Source: Pinguiococcus pyrenoidosus (Eukaryota; Sar; Pinguiophyceae; Pinguiochrysidales; Pinguiochrysidaceae). Taken from it: a DNA stretch of 12,950 bases. Both the position numbers and the translations under genes were made by a program. The stretch covers positions 1 to 12,950 of the forward strand of contig JAAMXY010000439.1 of the NCBI GenBank assembly GCA_019677205.1, given 5' to 3'. The notes under the pieces are model-generated. The model did no database searches. It was not told the DNA's origin and saw only the letters and a program-made list of their open reading frames with translations. Within the stretch, counting starts at the first letter, position 1. Each line of letters begins with the position of its first letter. Shown in pieces: positions 1-8,551 of this stretch.

Positions 1-474
1 TTATAAACGAAAACTGAGGAAAGAACGGAAACTACGTAAGAGAAGGATCTAGTTGGTCTCGTAGGCGTGGCGCTCGCGTCTAGGCGAGATCTCATTGTTC
101 GAGCTTCAACGCACTGACGCACGCAAACCTATCGGGATCACCTTAAAACACGCATCATAAAGCTACAATAACTTATATCGTATACTACAGGTGGCACTTA
201 TCACGTCGTCATGGAGTTTCTCTCATCCAATCATCACTGGGTATTTCCCGGCACGCTACAGCTCTCCAGCCTTTGAGTTTGAAAAGCTCGGGAAATGAAA
301 CGGCTCCAGGTGGTACCTTTGGCCGTAGAACCCATAGAAACGCTTCGCCGCAGAAATCAAATACTAAAAGAACGTTCCCTATCCAATCGAAAGACGAGAG
401 CAGCCACAGAGGAAGCCACAACACAGGACAGAAGACTGCGCTTTCGCCGAGTGTGACACACGCGCGCATCAAAC
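1..474. other. Upstream region of the STELLO-like gene, no gene supported
   Basis: I see no convincing coding region here. The open frames that cross it, including one running from about 273 into the next gene, have basic, low-complexity translations and look like shadows. A short upstream ORF begins with ATG at 210 and closes about 21 codons later, ahead of the main start at 475; it could dampen translation if it lies in the 5' UTR. AT-rich patches near 1-10 and 170-187 (TATATCG, GTATAC) are the only promoter-like sequences, and they are weak. Confidence 0.4.
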
Positions 475-2787
475 ATGAATCTCACAAGAGCGCACTGTGC
501 GTCTCTTGTCGGCGGAATGCTCCTTGGATTCGCCGTCGTGGCGCTTTCGACGTACGTCGAAGAGTTGGACTGGGGAAGTTTCTCCTCGGAGGCGTCAGAA
601 CAGATCATAGTTGCTCAGGGGAAGAGCGACATCATTTCGTCGACTGGGCTGCTCTTTTCTGGCGATGTGAGACGGCGCTATGTTCCGATACAGACTTCCG
701 AGAGGCTCCTCTTCGAGAGCTGTCCTCCACTGGCTGGATCTCATCTGAGTTTGAATTGCACCAACTGGGCCGTCGTCACGACCATCTTTTCCCTCTCCAG
801 AGCAATAAAGGTCATTCTGGATGCGCCTGAGTGGTGTGCTGTGATCGTCGCGGACACCAAGACTCCCTTGGACTCCTACGAGGACATCATCGAGGGGAAG
901 CATGATCGAGCAGTGTTCCTGTCCGTGGACATCCAAGAGGAGTGGGCCAAGACCAATGCGTACGTTGCCAGTGTGCCTTGGCGTCACTTTGGTCGCAAAA
1001 ATGTGGGCTACCTCTTCGCGATCCAGCACCAGGCGTCGATGATCTTCGACGTAGACGACGACAACATTCTGTCCGCGAAGCGTCTTGAGATCTTGGGCCG
1101 CTTGCCCAGCCAAGATCGGCCCGTCAAGTACAGCAGAGCTGTTCCAAAGGCAGATCTGAAGGTCTTCAATCCCTACCCGAATATGGGTGCAACTGCGAAA
1201 GGGGCGTGGCCACGTGGCTTTCCGCTTCGGGCCGTCACCGACCAGCGTAGCAAAGACTGGGACGTGCTGCCGGGCGGAAGCTGGTCATCGGACGCAGCAG
1301 TCCATCAGATGCTGGCCAACGGTGCCCCTGATGTGGACGCCATCTTCCGCTTGACACGGGAAGATCGCGCTTTCACCTTCTCCGACGATAAGCAGCCGAT
1401 ACTCCTTCCGAAGGATGTGTTCACACCCTTCAACGCACAGGCCACCGTCCACACGGCGGATGCCTTCTTTGGGCTTCTTCTGCCTGTCACGGTACCGGGA
1501 AGAGTGAGCGACATATGGCGGGGCTACCTTACTCAGCGACTCTTGTGGGATCTGGATAAGCACATCGCATTCCTCCCTCCGTACGTGACGCAAGAGCGGA
1601 ACGAGCACGACTTTCTGGCAGACATGGAAGCCGAGAGTGACTTGTATTCGCGAACGTCGCAGCTCTTGTCTTTCCTGGAGGAGTGGCGACCCCAGCAGCC
1701 GCAAACCGACGTGCTTGACTGGCTCGAGGAGCTCTACGTCAAGCTATACGAGAGGACCTACGTCGAGAGAGAGGATGTGGAAGCGGCCGCCCTGTGGATA
1801 CGGGCGCTCAGGGCAAGTGGCGGCCTACACCGAGGCACGAATGCACTAGAAGCCAGGCTTCGAAAAGCTGCAGAGCGTCATACGACGCGGTCGAGCGGCT
1901 TCCTCTCGGATGTAGTGCTTCTGGGGCAGTTCAACTACGACACCGAAGTGGACCGGGTGGTGGTCTGGCACGACGCTTGGTCGCGCCACTTCGATGGACT
2001 CATACTTGCTTCCGGTCCCTTTCAGGAATCGACGATTGAGGCAATGGACGAGAGAGGGGTAACATTGGTCCGCAGCAGAGCGGATAAGGGATATGTGACA
2101 CCATACGAGAACCTCGCGAAGATCGTAGCCTGGGCCCGGCAGCATCCGCGGATTCGTGGGGTTTTGTACGCGCATGACGACATGCTTTTTTCAAGGCCTT
2201 TCCTCTCGAGTCTCACGGAGAACCTGTGGCGGGGCACGTTTTCCAAGCCGGGTGTTGGTGGACCACCTGCCAAGGCCTATCCAGACGGTCGCGTTACCAA
2301 GTACCTGCTTACGAATGAGCACTGGCCTTGGGGAGTTACGCACTGCAAGCCCGGTGTGCTTGGCATGTTCAAGGAAGATCCTGACCTGATGGACAAGTAT
2401 CTTGATGATGACGGTGCCTTTTCAGTTGCGATGGGCCGATCGGACATGCTCTACGTGCCGTTGACGAACGGGACGCTGGTCGATGCCTTCCTCGAGCTCA
2501 CGGTCCTTGAGTCCCGCAACGGCGTGTTTCTCGAATGTGCGGTGCCGACTGCAACCTATCACACTTTAATAAGAAACTCGAACGACTTCAAGACCGTGCA
2601 GCTCTGCCAGAAACGCGAAGGATCTAGCGAGACGTTTTGGCATGGCTGTCCCGATGGGGAAGCGTTCCATCCTTTGAAACTTGGAAAGTGGGGAGTCGAT
2701 CGGTGGACAGAAAACTTTGAAGAGATCCTGAACGGAAGCTTAGAGCATGGACCTGTTGTCCACAGAGGAGGCCCCTCGGATACGTAG
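475..2787 (+). CDS. STELLO/DUF288-family Golgi glycosyltransferase-like protein
   Basis: This uninterrupted frame of 770 residues has two parts typical of the DUF288 (STELLO) family. Residues 8-27 are a hydrophobic signal anchor, predicting a type II Golgi membrane protein. The first domain starts near W98 (NWAVVTTI) and contains RKNVGYLFAIQH (174-185), the acidic FDVDDDN motif (D192-N197), NPYPNMG (232-238) and WPRGFPL (245-251). The second domain starts near residue 479 (DVVLLGQFNYD) and contains YAHDDM (565-570), a second acidic motif. In Arabidopsis, STELLO1/2 are Golgi proteins that bind cellulose synthase and aid its assembly; their own enzymatic reaction is not firmly established. The start at 475 fits because it is the first Met of the anchor and has an A at -3. 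The gene has no intron and is convergent with the sulfotransferase gene. Family assignment is strong from motifs; substrate is unknown. Confidence 0.88.
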   Translation: MNLTRAHCASLVGGMLLGFAVVALSTYVEELDWGSFSSEASEQIIVAQGKSDIISSTGLLFSGDVRRRYVPIQTSERLLFESCPPLAGSHLSLNCTNWAVVTTIFSLSRAIKVILDAPEWCAVIVADTKTPLDSYEDIIEGKHDRAVFLSVDIQEEWAKTNAYVASVPWRHFGRKNVGYLFAIQHQASMIFDVDDDNILSAKRLEILGRLPSQDRPVKYSRAVPKADLKVFNPYPNMGATAKGAWPRGFPLRAVTDQRSKDWDVLPGGSWSSDAAVHQMLANGAPDVDAIFRLTREDRAFTFSDDKQPILLPKDVFTPFNAQATVHTADAFFGLLLPVTVPGRVSDIWRGYLTQRLLWDLDKHIAFLPPYVTQERNEHDFLADMEAESDLYSRTSQLLSFLEEWRPQQPQTDVLDWLEELYVKLYERTYVEREDVEAAALWIRALRASGGLHRGTNALEARLRKAAERHTTRSSGFLSDVVLLGQFNYDTEVDRVVVWHDAWSRHFDGLILASGPFQESTIEAMDERGVTLVRSRADKGYVTPYENLAKIVAWARQHPRIRGVLYAHDDMLFSRPFLSSLTENLWRGTFSKPGVGGPPAKAYPDGRVTKYLLTNEHWPWGVTHCKPGVLGMFKEDPDLMDKYLDDDGAFSVAMGRSDMLYVPLTNGTLVDAFLELTVLESRNGVFLECAVPTATYHTLIRNSNDFKTVQLCQKREGSSETFWHGCPDGEAFHPLKLGKWGVDRWTENFEEILNGSLEHGPVVHRGGPSDT

Positions 2788-3027
2788 CCTTCGATTGGGT
2801 TGCTGGCTCACGGCATCAAGTCCAAGGAACCTCGAGGCAGAGGCACCATGAGGGTTTGGCCGGGTGAGGAAAGATGAAAGAGAGAGAGGAAGTGCAGTCG
2901 GGAGCGGAAGCAGTGGCAACGGATTGCTACATATTCCGCAATCAACCCAGACCACAGCGCCCAGAAGAGATGCACAGTTCACAGGAAGCTTTGCTCTTCA
3001 AACGAAGGTATTTCCAAAGTTCCCCTC

Positions 3028-3876
3028 TTAAGGGTCGCTCTCTGTAAACACTATCCCGTGTTGCTCGAAAAAGCAGTAGTCCTCCTTGTAATACTCCCTA
3101 ACAAGATCGCTCTGCTCGCTGCTTAGATACTGATCCACCGTCGCCGCATTCGCTGTCCGACTGTGATCCCTCTCGGTCTTGCCCAGCTCTTCTTTTACGC
3201 TGTGCAGCTGGTACTTCTCGGCGAAGGCCATCAAATCCTCGAAGAGAAACTTCGTGCGTAGGATGTTCTCCACGACGTTACCCTGCTTGTCATACAGGTA
3301 TTCCACCTGCGGGAGGTAGTGGCAGTCCTCGTGGAACGTATACCGGAGACGTTTGTGTTTAGAGCTAGGGTCCATGCCGATGAGGTACTGCATTTTTTGC
3401 AGCTTCTCCTTCAGGTCTTCTTGCTCTTGGTGAACTCTCAACTCCCAGCCAGCTTCGCTGAGCAGCCTCTCTCTGGGATCCCGCACCATCGTGAAGACCG
3501 TGAAGTTTTCGAAGCTCAACTTATGGTGAAACTTCGGAGGAATGTGCCACGGGGAGCAATATGGCTCCAAATCAAGACCGTAGCTATCCCACTGCTCTGT
3601 CGGCGTATGCCTTCCCACCCGGTGGCCTGCCCGAGAAAAGAGATCTTCGACGAAGGTCCCGCCCGTCTTGGGAATATGCACAAACAAAAGCGGCTTGACC
3701 ATCTCTTCGGACTCCTCAGCCCTGCGTGAGAGGCTGGCGAGAAGAAGACTGATTAGGAACAACGCCCGGTACGATACACCGCCGTAGCCACTGCGTAGAG
3801 AAGGCATCGCTACGGGCTCCGGATGGCAAACACGATGGGAGAACCCAACTCTGAAAGACGTGTCGGCGTCGTCCAT
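3028..3876 (-). CDS. Type II membrane sulfotransferase (Sulfotransfer_2-like, PAPS-dependent)
   Basis: The protein of 282 residues transfers sulfate from PAPS, probably to a sugar in the Golgi lumen. It shows a membrane anchor at about residues 36-49 (YRALFLISLLLASL), the 5'-phosphosulfate loop VHIPKTGGT (66-74) and the 3'-phosphate motif VRDPRERLLSE (131-141). These are the two PAPS-binding signatures of carbohydrate sulfotransferases such as the heparan 2-O and chondroitin families. An SPWHIPP stretch (108-114) lies between them. The start is the ATG at 3876; a frame extension to 3885 would need a TTG start. An internal Met at residue 24, just before the anchor, is an equally plausible start and gives a more usual short cytosolic tail. 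The gene has no intron, is convergent with the STELLO-like gene (about 240 bp between stops) and divergent from the GT92 gene. The acceptor sugar cannot be read from the sequence. Confidence 0.9.
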   Translation of the reverse strand: MDDADTSFRVGFSHRVCHPEPVAMPSLRSGYGGVSYRALFLISLLLASLSRRAEESEEMVKPLLFVHIPKTGGTFVEDLFSRAGHRVGRHTPTEQWDSYGLDLEPYCSPWHIPPKFHHKLSFENFTVFTMVRDPRERLLSEAGWELRVHQEQEDLKEKLQKMQYLIGMDPSSKHKRLRYTFHEDCHYLPQVEYLYDKQGNVVENILRTKFLFEDLMAFAEKYQLHSVKEELGKTERDHSRTANAATVDQYLSSEQSDLVREYYKEDYCFFEQHGIVFTESDP

Positions 3877-4471
3877 GCGTCCCAAGTGCTGAAGGATGCG
3901 TTCGGCCGCGGAAATCTCTTCCTCATGCTGGGCTCTTCGCAGAGCTCAGAGCTCCCAGTCGATCGAAACTCGAGCAGAGTCTACATTCCCTACTCCCTAC
4001 GCTCCGAAATCAGGCATTGTACAGGGAGCTCCCAAGTGCATCCGAAACCAGGCATTGTACAGGGAGTTCCCGAGTGCACACACCGCACATTCTTTAGACG
4101 AGAGCTGAGCGTCCACCAATCGAAGCTAGGGACTCTTGCCACCACCGGTCCCGCCCCTTCCGGTGACCACCAGGTGGTCAAGGGTCGTCAGGGGGTCATC
4201 CGATGTGTGTCGATGACCCCACACCTTCCATATATGATTGCAAGTAGTACAGAGGCGCAGTTCTGGCATCACCCAATCAAGGGCTGGTTTCGTCCCTTGC
4301 AGTACAACACAGCAGACGGATCACGCTACGAGTCCCCCTCCCCCCCCACACCTTGCCAGGCGACGATATTCGATACCTGGTATGTTCGAGATATGGAATT
4401 CGACTTCGACGGACTTAGACGAGGGCTTCTTGTACAATACAAGCGTCCTGGCCGCCCACAAAGCGTACAGG
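3877..4471. promoter_or_regulatory. Divergent intergenic region shared by sulfotransferase and GT92 genes
   Basis: These 595 bases separate the starts of two divergently transcribed glycan enzymes and so probably hold both promoters. Seen directly are a tandem 38-bp duplication (4003-4078), an 8-bp-arm palindrome TGACCACC-A-GGTGGTCA (4164-4180), and a TATA-like CATATATG near 4228-4235. The frame of the GT92 gene stays open back to 4238, but the extra translation is proline- and arginine-rich without a usual start until ATG 4382, so I treat most of it as leader. Shared regulation of the two genes is inference. Confidence 0.4.
4003..4078. repeat. Two tandem imperfect 38-bp repeats
   Basis: Copy 1 spans 4003-4040 and copy 2 spans 4041-4078, head to tail with no spacer. 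By eye they differ at three positions, all transitions (AAAT/AAAC, GAGCT/GAGTT, CCCA/CCCG). Each copy contains the core GGCATTGTACAGGGAG. The repeat lies between the divergent sulfotransferase and GT92 genes. It may be a duplicated regulatory site or a chance recent duplication. Confidence 0.9.
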
Positions 4472-6064
4472 ATGCCTTCGTGGCAACGTCGGACGCTGTT
4501 GACGACGACCTACCTCGGCCTGCTGTTTGTTGCCCTATCCCCTTTGGGCTGGCTCTGCCACAGCGACGAGGCTGTGGCGTCGAAGGCTTCGCCCAGCCAG
4601 ATCGCTCCCGAGCCATGGCGGGGGCTTCAGCTGGTTTCGTCCCGCGACGTGCGCTCCCTCAAGTACCATGTGAAGCTGGCCCCGAGGAACACTTCGCTGC
4701 CAAATCTGGTCGGCACTCTGAGGTTCGCGTACCTCTTTGCGCGGGTTCTGGAGGTCCGTGAAGGCAACAAGAGCAGCATCAGCACCCACACCCTCGTCAC
4801 CATGGCCGACCACCGAGGGGCAGATCACGGCGGTGGTCAGGCCACGAATCACATCTTCCGGGAGCTCATCGATGGGATCGAGTGGACCTGTCAGTTGGGT
4901 GAACTTCCCCAGACACCAGGAACGGCGATTACGAGACCGTGGCCAGGAAGAAACGCCGTGGTCGACGTGAGATGCGCAGTACCGCCACATCGGCGGATCT
5001 CCCAAGCATCTCTTGAGAACATGTCTCTTCGATTGATGGCGTACGAAGTGGCGGAGACTGAAGCGGGGCGGTCGTCCACGCTGGTGTACCAGGAGGACAT
5101 TCCAATGGTCGAAGATGCAGTACCGACGAGAAAGGCTCGCGCCATTATCTGCGCTGGACCGCTCTTCTTGGGCCACGCCTGGGAGGATGACACCAAACTC
5201 TTCGGCAAGCTGCTGTCCTGGTGGGCCGTTCACCGACACATCGGGATGGAAAAGGTCTACGTCTATGACAGGAGCGGGCTGTGCCGGACCCTCTCTGAAG
5301 CATCTCTCACCGAGCCTTTGGAGAAGCTCGGGCTTTTCTGCGTCGACTTTTCGCAGGATCAGAGTGTGATCGAGATGCTGGAACCTATGGCCAAATCGAG
5401 ACCCTTCTTTGACCAGCAGGCCATATACGAGCACTGCTGGCTCCAGCATCGTCTAGACGCTGACTGGGTCTTCAACATCGACGTCGACGAGTTTCTGGTG
5501 ACTCCAGCTCAATACGCAGGCACCAGCCAGGGAGATACGGCGAGGGCTCCTGTGCCGAAATGGCTTGACGCATTCCTTAGCTCCGTGGAAAGCACAGGGC
5601 GCGTTGCCACAATCAGCCTGCCGCGGGCACCCATGTATCCCTGCGAAGAGGTTGACCAACCTTCTGTTGACATCGGTGGCGCCGCGGTAGAAGAGGGGCT
5701 CGGTGTCTTCCTGAAGAATCTGCACCAATGCAATCGGCGCCACGGGTTCGTGTACCAGAAGGCAGCGCACCAACCGGCACTGATCTTCGCGACTGGCACA
5801 CATTTGTCTTACGCGCTCTCGGAAGATGATGTCATCGGACACCAAGGCCTCTTCGTCTACTACGATCACAAACCTGACATCGCCGTTGCTGACTATCCGA
5901 TGCCATACCTTGCGCACATGGGGAACAAGTATCCTGAGGAGCAGCAATGGCCCCGCTCTTTCATGGTCAATGAGATTTTTGCAGCGCAGCTCACGGCAGT
6001 GGCGCAATCAGCGGACTTCACAGAAATGCAGAAGCGATTCTCGGAGTTTGCTGGAACGAAGTGA
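4472..6064 (+). CDS. GT92 (DUF23)-family glycosyltransferase, type II membrane protein
   Basis: The 530-residue product has a short basic N-tail, a signal anchor at about residues 8-27, and a C-terminal GT92 domain from about residue 223. Visible family motifs are SWWAVHRHIGMEKVYVYD (249-266), DQQAIYEHCW (314-323), and the metal-binding type DxD site in FNIDVDEFL (D337-V-D339). GT92 includes animal and plant beta-1,4-galactosyltransferases such as plant galactan synthases, so a galactosyl transfer in the Golgi is a fair guess. The residues between anchor and catalytic domain look like a stem plus an accessory segment. I chose ATG 4472 because it directly precedes the anchor and has A at -3. 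ATG 4382, in frame, adds 30 residues and cannot be excluded. There are no introns. The stop is followed closely by a decayed transposase on the other strand. Confidence 0.88.
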   Translation: MPSWQRRTLLTTTYLGLLFVALSPLGWLCHSDEAVASKASPSQIAPEPWRGLQLVSSRDVRSLKYHVKLAPRNTSLPNLVGTLRFAYLFARVLEVREGNKSSISTHTLVTMADHRGADHGGGQATNHIFRELIDGIEWTCQLGELPQTPGTAITRPWPGRNAVVDVRCAVPPHRRISQASLENMSLRLMAYEVAETEAGRSSTLVYQEDIPMVEDAVPTRKARAIICAGPLFLGHAWEDDTKLFGKLLSWWAVHRHIGMEKVYVYDRSGLCRTLSEASLTEPLEKLGLFCVDFSQDQSVIEMLEPMAKSRPFFDQQAIYEHCWLQHRLDADWVFNIDVDEFLVTPAQYAGTSQGDTARAPVPKWLDAFLSSVESTGRVATISLPRAPMYPCEEVDQPSVDIGGAAVEEGLGVFLKNLHQCNRRHGFVYQKAAHQPALIFATGTHLSYALSEDDVIGHQGLFVYYDHKPDIAVADYPMPYLAHMGNKYPEEQQWPRSFMVNEIFAAQLTAVAQSADFTEMQKRFSEFAGTK

Positions 6065-6120
6065 AAGAGGTGATCGAGCTGTATCTGCACATTCCTTGTC
6101 TCGAGCGTTTGGAAGGTTCC

Positions 6121-6986
6121 TCAGGGCTTGCGCGTGAGCCGCGATCCACGCTGAAGGTCGTACTGCCAGAACACGATGTCGTCCGGCACTCGTACCCTGA
6201 GATTCTGAAGAAAGACCGCGAATTCGCGCATCCCGACGTGAAAGTTGACGTAGCTCTCGACGTGAACAAGTCCCACCCTACACATGACCGCCGCAAAGCT
6301 CATGCAGGTGTTTCCCCACGTCCCTTTGCGATTCTTCATGCTGAGAATCGGCTCGCCTCCGCCCTTGAGATGCCAGGATCTTCTCCGTACTGTGTCATTC
6401 TCGGAGCTCTGGACTTCATCTAGCCAGCAAAAGCGACGGGGATCAATGCCTCGGATGCTGAGCCGGAAGAGGTCGCGCTCGTGCATGGATTGCTCCAGAC
6501 ATCTGAACTCGGAGACTTGGCGGCTCAAGCCGCTTCTGTACAGCAGTCTAGACGATGTCGACTCCGATACCGATTCTCCCGTGATCCGCCAGAGATCTTG
6601 CTTGAGCTCGCGGAGATACAGTTGCGGAGAAAAGTGACAATGAGCAACAACAAGGTTGCGTACGCCCGCGGAGAGAGCACTCGCATCGCGTACTCGCCAT
6701 CTTCTAGTTCTCCTTTTGGTCTACAGTGACCCTCGGTACGATACTAATGCTTACTTGTACGCACCCCAGCTTCTTTGGCGAGATCGGGCGCAGTCATTCC
6801 GACAGCATACCCTGCAATGATCCAAAGCGGCCCATGACGGTTGGACTTGTATCCAAAGTCTCCTTCTCTCCTTGAGCTTGAAGGTCCAAGTTGGACATCT
6901 TCGCGTCTGAGCGCCTCAGCAACTGACAAACGGAGTTGGTACTGAGCGTCCATGAACCTCTTCCAAAGGCCGAGGTTCAAATCCAC
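6121..6986 (-). pseudogene. Decayed Tc1/mariner-IS630-type transposase
   Basis: Read on the minus strand, the first frame (6986-6744) ends in a helix-turn-helix-like stretch, AGYAVGMTAPDLAKEAGV, then stops at TAG 6744-6746. A second frame, open from about 6716 to the TGA at 6121, carries the linker and catalytic core: LYLRELKQDLW, SESTSSRLLYRSGLSR, then IDPRRFCWLDE, where the Asp (codon 6418-6420) matches the first catalytic D of the DDE fold. RRRSWHLKGGGEP and MREFAVFLQNL follow in family order. Where a VMDNA-type second Asp is expected, the sequence reads IVFWQYDL, and the frame closes soon after, before the third acidic site. A frameshift therefore separates the DNA-binding and catalytic parts and at least one catalytic residue is gone. 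No terminal inverted repeats were found by eye. Assignment rests on motif order only. Confidence 0.7.
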
Positions 6987-7232
6987 TCAGTTGGATCCTT
7001 CCAGGCAGTCGAGAGCAGAGCGGGATAGGGGCACGCCGGTGGATTCTTCGTGCGACTCAGGAGTGGCGCCGAACGCCTGCGACAGACGGAGACAGAACTG
7101 ACGGAGTCCACGAAGCTGCTCTGAAAGGCCGCCGGCTTGGACGGAAGAAGCGCCGAGAAGTGAACTAAATCACACAAGAAGGCAGGGGGATTGAAACGCA
7201 GCCTTACAGCCTACGCCACCGCCACTGCCCAA

Positions 7233-8551
7233 ATGCTTGCTAAAGGCATTTTTGCAGGTCTTCTGCTGCTCGCTTCACTCAGCTGGGTCTGCTCGTTGAG
7301 GATCAGAGGAATCAATGCAGCGGCCGTCGTGCGAGATGCATTTGAGAGGAGAGATCCAGTCGCCCTCCAAAGCATTGCTAGCTTGAGTTCCGACTGTCGG
7401 GTGGTCGTCCTTGGTGTGGTCGGTGACGAGTTCCGTCTTGAGGAGCTCGTTTGTGACGATGCTGTCATCCAGTACCTTGTCGAGCTTGCAACCAACAAAA
7501 TATCAACCGTCAGCATGAGACTTGCGCTCTCGGCAATTCGCGAAGGCAAAAGTGTTCAGAATGCTGTCGCCGCGTTGATTTTGATGGAGCGATGGGAGCT
7601 TATTTACCGGGTACTTAATCTCTTGAGTGCGATTCCTGGCAGATTCAGCCCAGGACCCACAGTTGCGGGACCTTTCTTTTTCTACACGACGAAGGAGTCC
7701 AGTAGCGGTGTGTATAGGATCGCTTATCCCGCGCAAGCAACGTCGGTCGCCGGCGACGTGGCCCTCGACATCAGCGCTTTCTTCGACCAGGAGCTGGCGG
7801 CAGAGTACAATCTGGACATAGACGAAACCCCACAACACATGTTCTGGCTCTCTGTACCGCAAGGCGTCCTGCTGGCGATGCGCGATATCGCTTTGATGAC
7901 ACAGATTTCTGTCCTCCGCGACGTCGCTGAGGATCGCCGTGATGATCCCGTCTTTGCATGTGACGAAGCGCGGCAAGTCTTTAAAGGAACGGACAGGGCC
8001 AGTCTAGCGAACGCCAAGACGCGGGCGAGGTCCTGGTACATCGCGCCTTTGGGAGTATTCCGCAGTGGGCAGCCGCTTGCTCTAGACTACAATTCGATCG
8101 CAGCCTTTCTGGGAGCCGCCAACGCCATGTCCCTCCATGCAGTCGCATTCCTCAGCGCAGTGGTCTCGGGAAGGGGATCTGCCTCCTTTGCAGAGGTGCT
8201 TTCGCAATCAAACGACTCGGGAAGTGGCCTGGGTAGACTGGAATTGCGCCAAGAGTCGTCCCGGGATGCTTGGCAAGTAAGATGTCGACGGAACGGTCAG
8301 ACAAACCTCACGGCGGACTCCGAGTGGCAGACACTTTACGACTTTGAACCGTCGATGGCCCACACTCTGATTGAGCATATCATTGATGAGGACCAACAGC
8401 GTCGGAGTCAGCAGTCTGAGAAACTATCGAAGATCACCAGGTACGCGACCGCACTCGCATCGCGAATATCGCGGACGCGGATATCATGGCCAGGGCGCTC
8501 AAATTGGCGGCCGAAACAGTGACGGCCATCACGGCGTCTCTGGCGTTATGA
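7233..8551 (+). CDS. Unrecognised protein with signal peptide
   Basis: I do not recognise this family. Starting at ATG 7233, the first 25 residues form a classic signal peptide or anchor (MLAKGIFAGLLLLASLSWVC), predicting entry to the secretory pathway. The frame is open further up to 7191, but only with a TTG start. The next 150 residues are rich in short hydrophobic helices and could form an alpha-solenoid; the middle is mixed (FFFYTTKESSSGVYRIAYP), and the C-terminus is charged. The uninterrupted frame ends at 8522 with an arginine/tryptophan-rich tail that looks out of frame. A 53-nt GT-AG intron at 8441-8493 instead gives a smoother ending (ALKLAAETVTAITASLAL) with stop at 8551, for 421 residues. 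A stronger pyrimidine-rich acceptor at 8642 (GACTTCTTCAG) allows other endings. The body of the gene is well supported; its 3' structure is not. Confidence 0.6.

Noticed and set aside
273-830. Plus-strand frame of 185 codons before and into the STELLO-like gene
   Set aside because: It is basic and low in hydrophobic pattern, and overlaps the well-supported STELLO-like frame.
3319-3729. Plus-strand frame opposite the sulfotransferase
   Set aside because: It is a shadow of the minus-strand gene, which has both PAPS-binding motifs.
4238-4471. N-terminal extension of GT92 from 4238
   Set aside because: It would need a TTG start and adds a Pro/Arg-rich stretch ahead of an otherwise normal signal anchor; ATG 4472 (or 4382) is simpler.
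4535-5449. Long minus-strand open frame of about 300 codons
   Set aside because: It lies wholly opposite the GT92 gene, has no motif and starts in shadow composition; the plus strand carries clear domain motifs.
6061-6423. Plus-strand open frame starting at the GT92 stop
   Set aside because: Its translation is His/Pro/Arg-rich and lies opposite the transposase motifs, which are ordered and recognisable on the minus strand.
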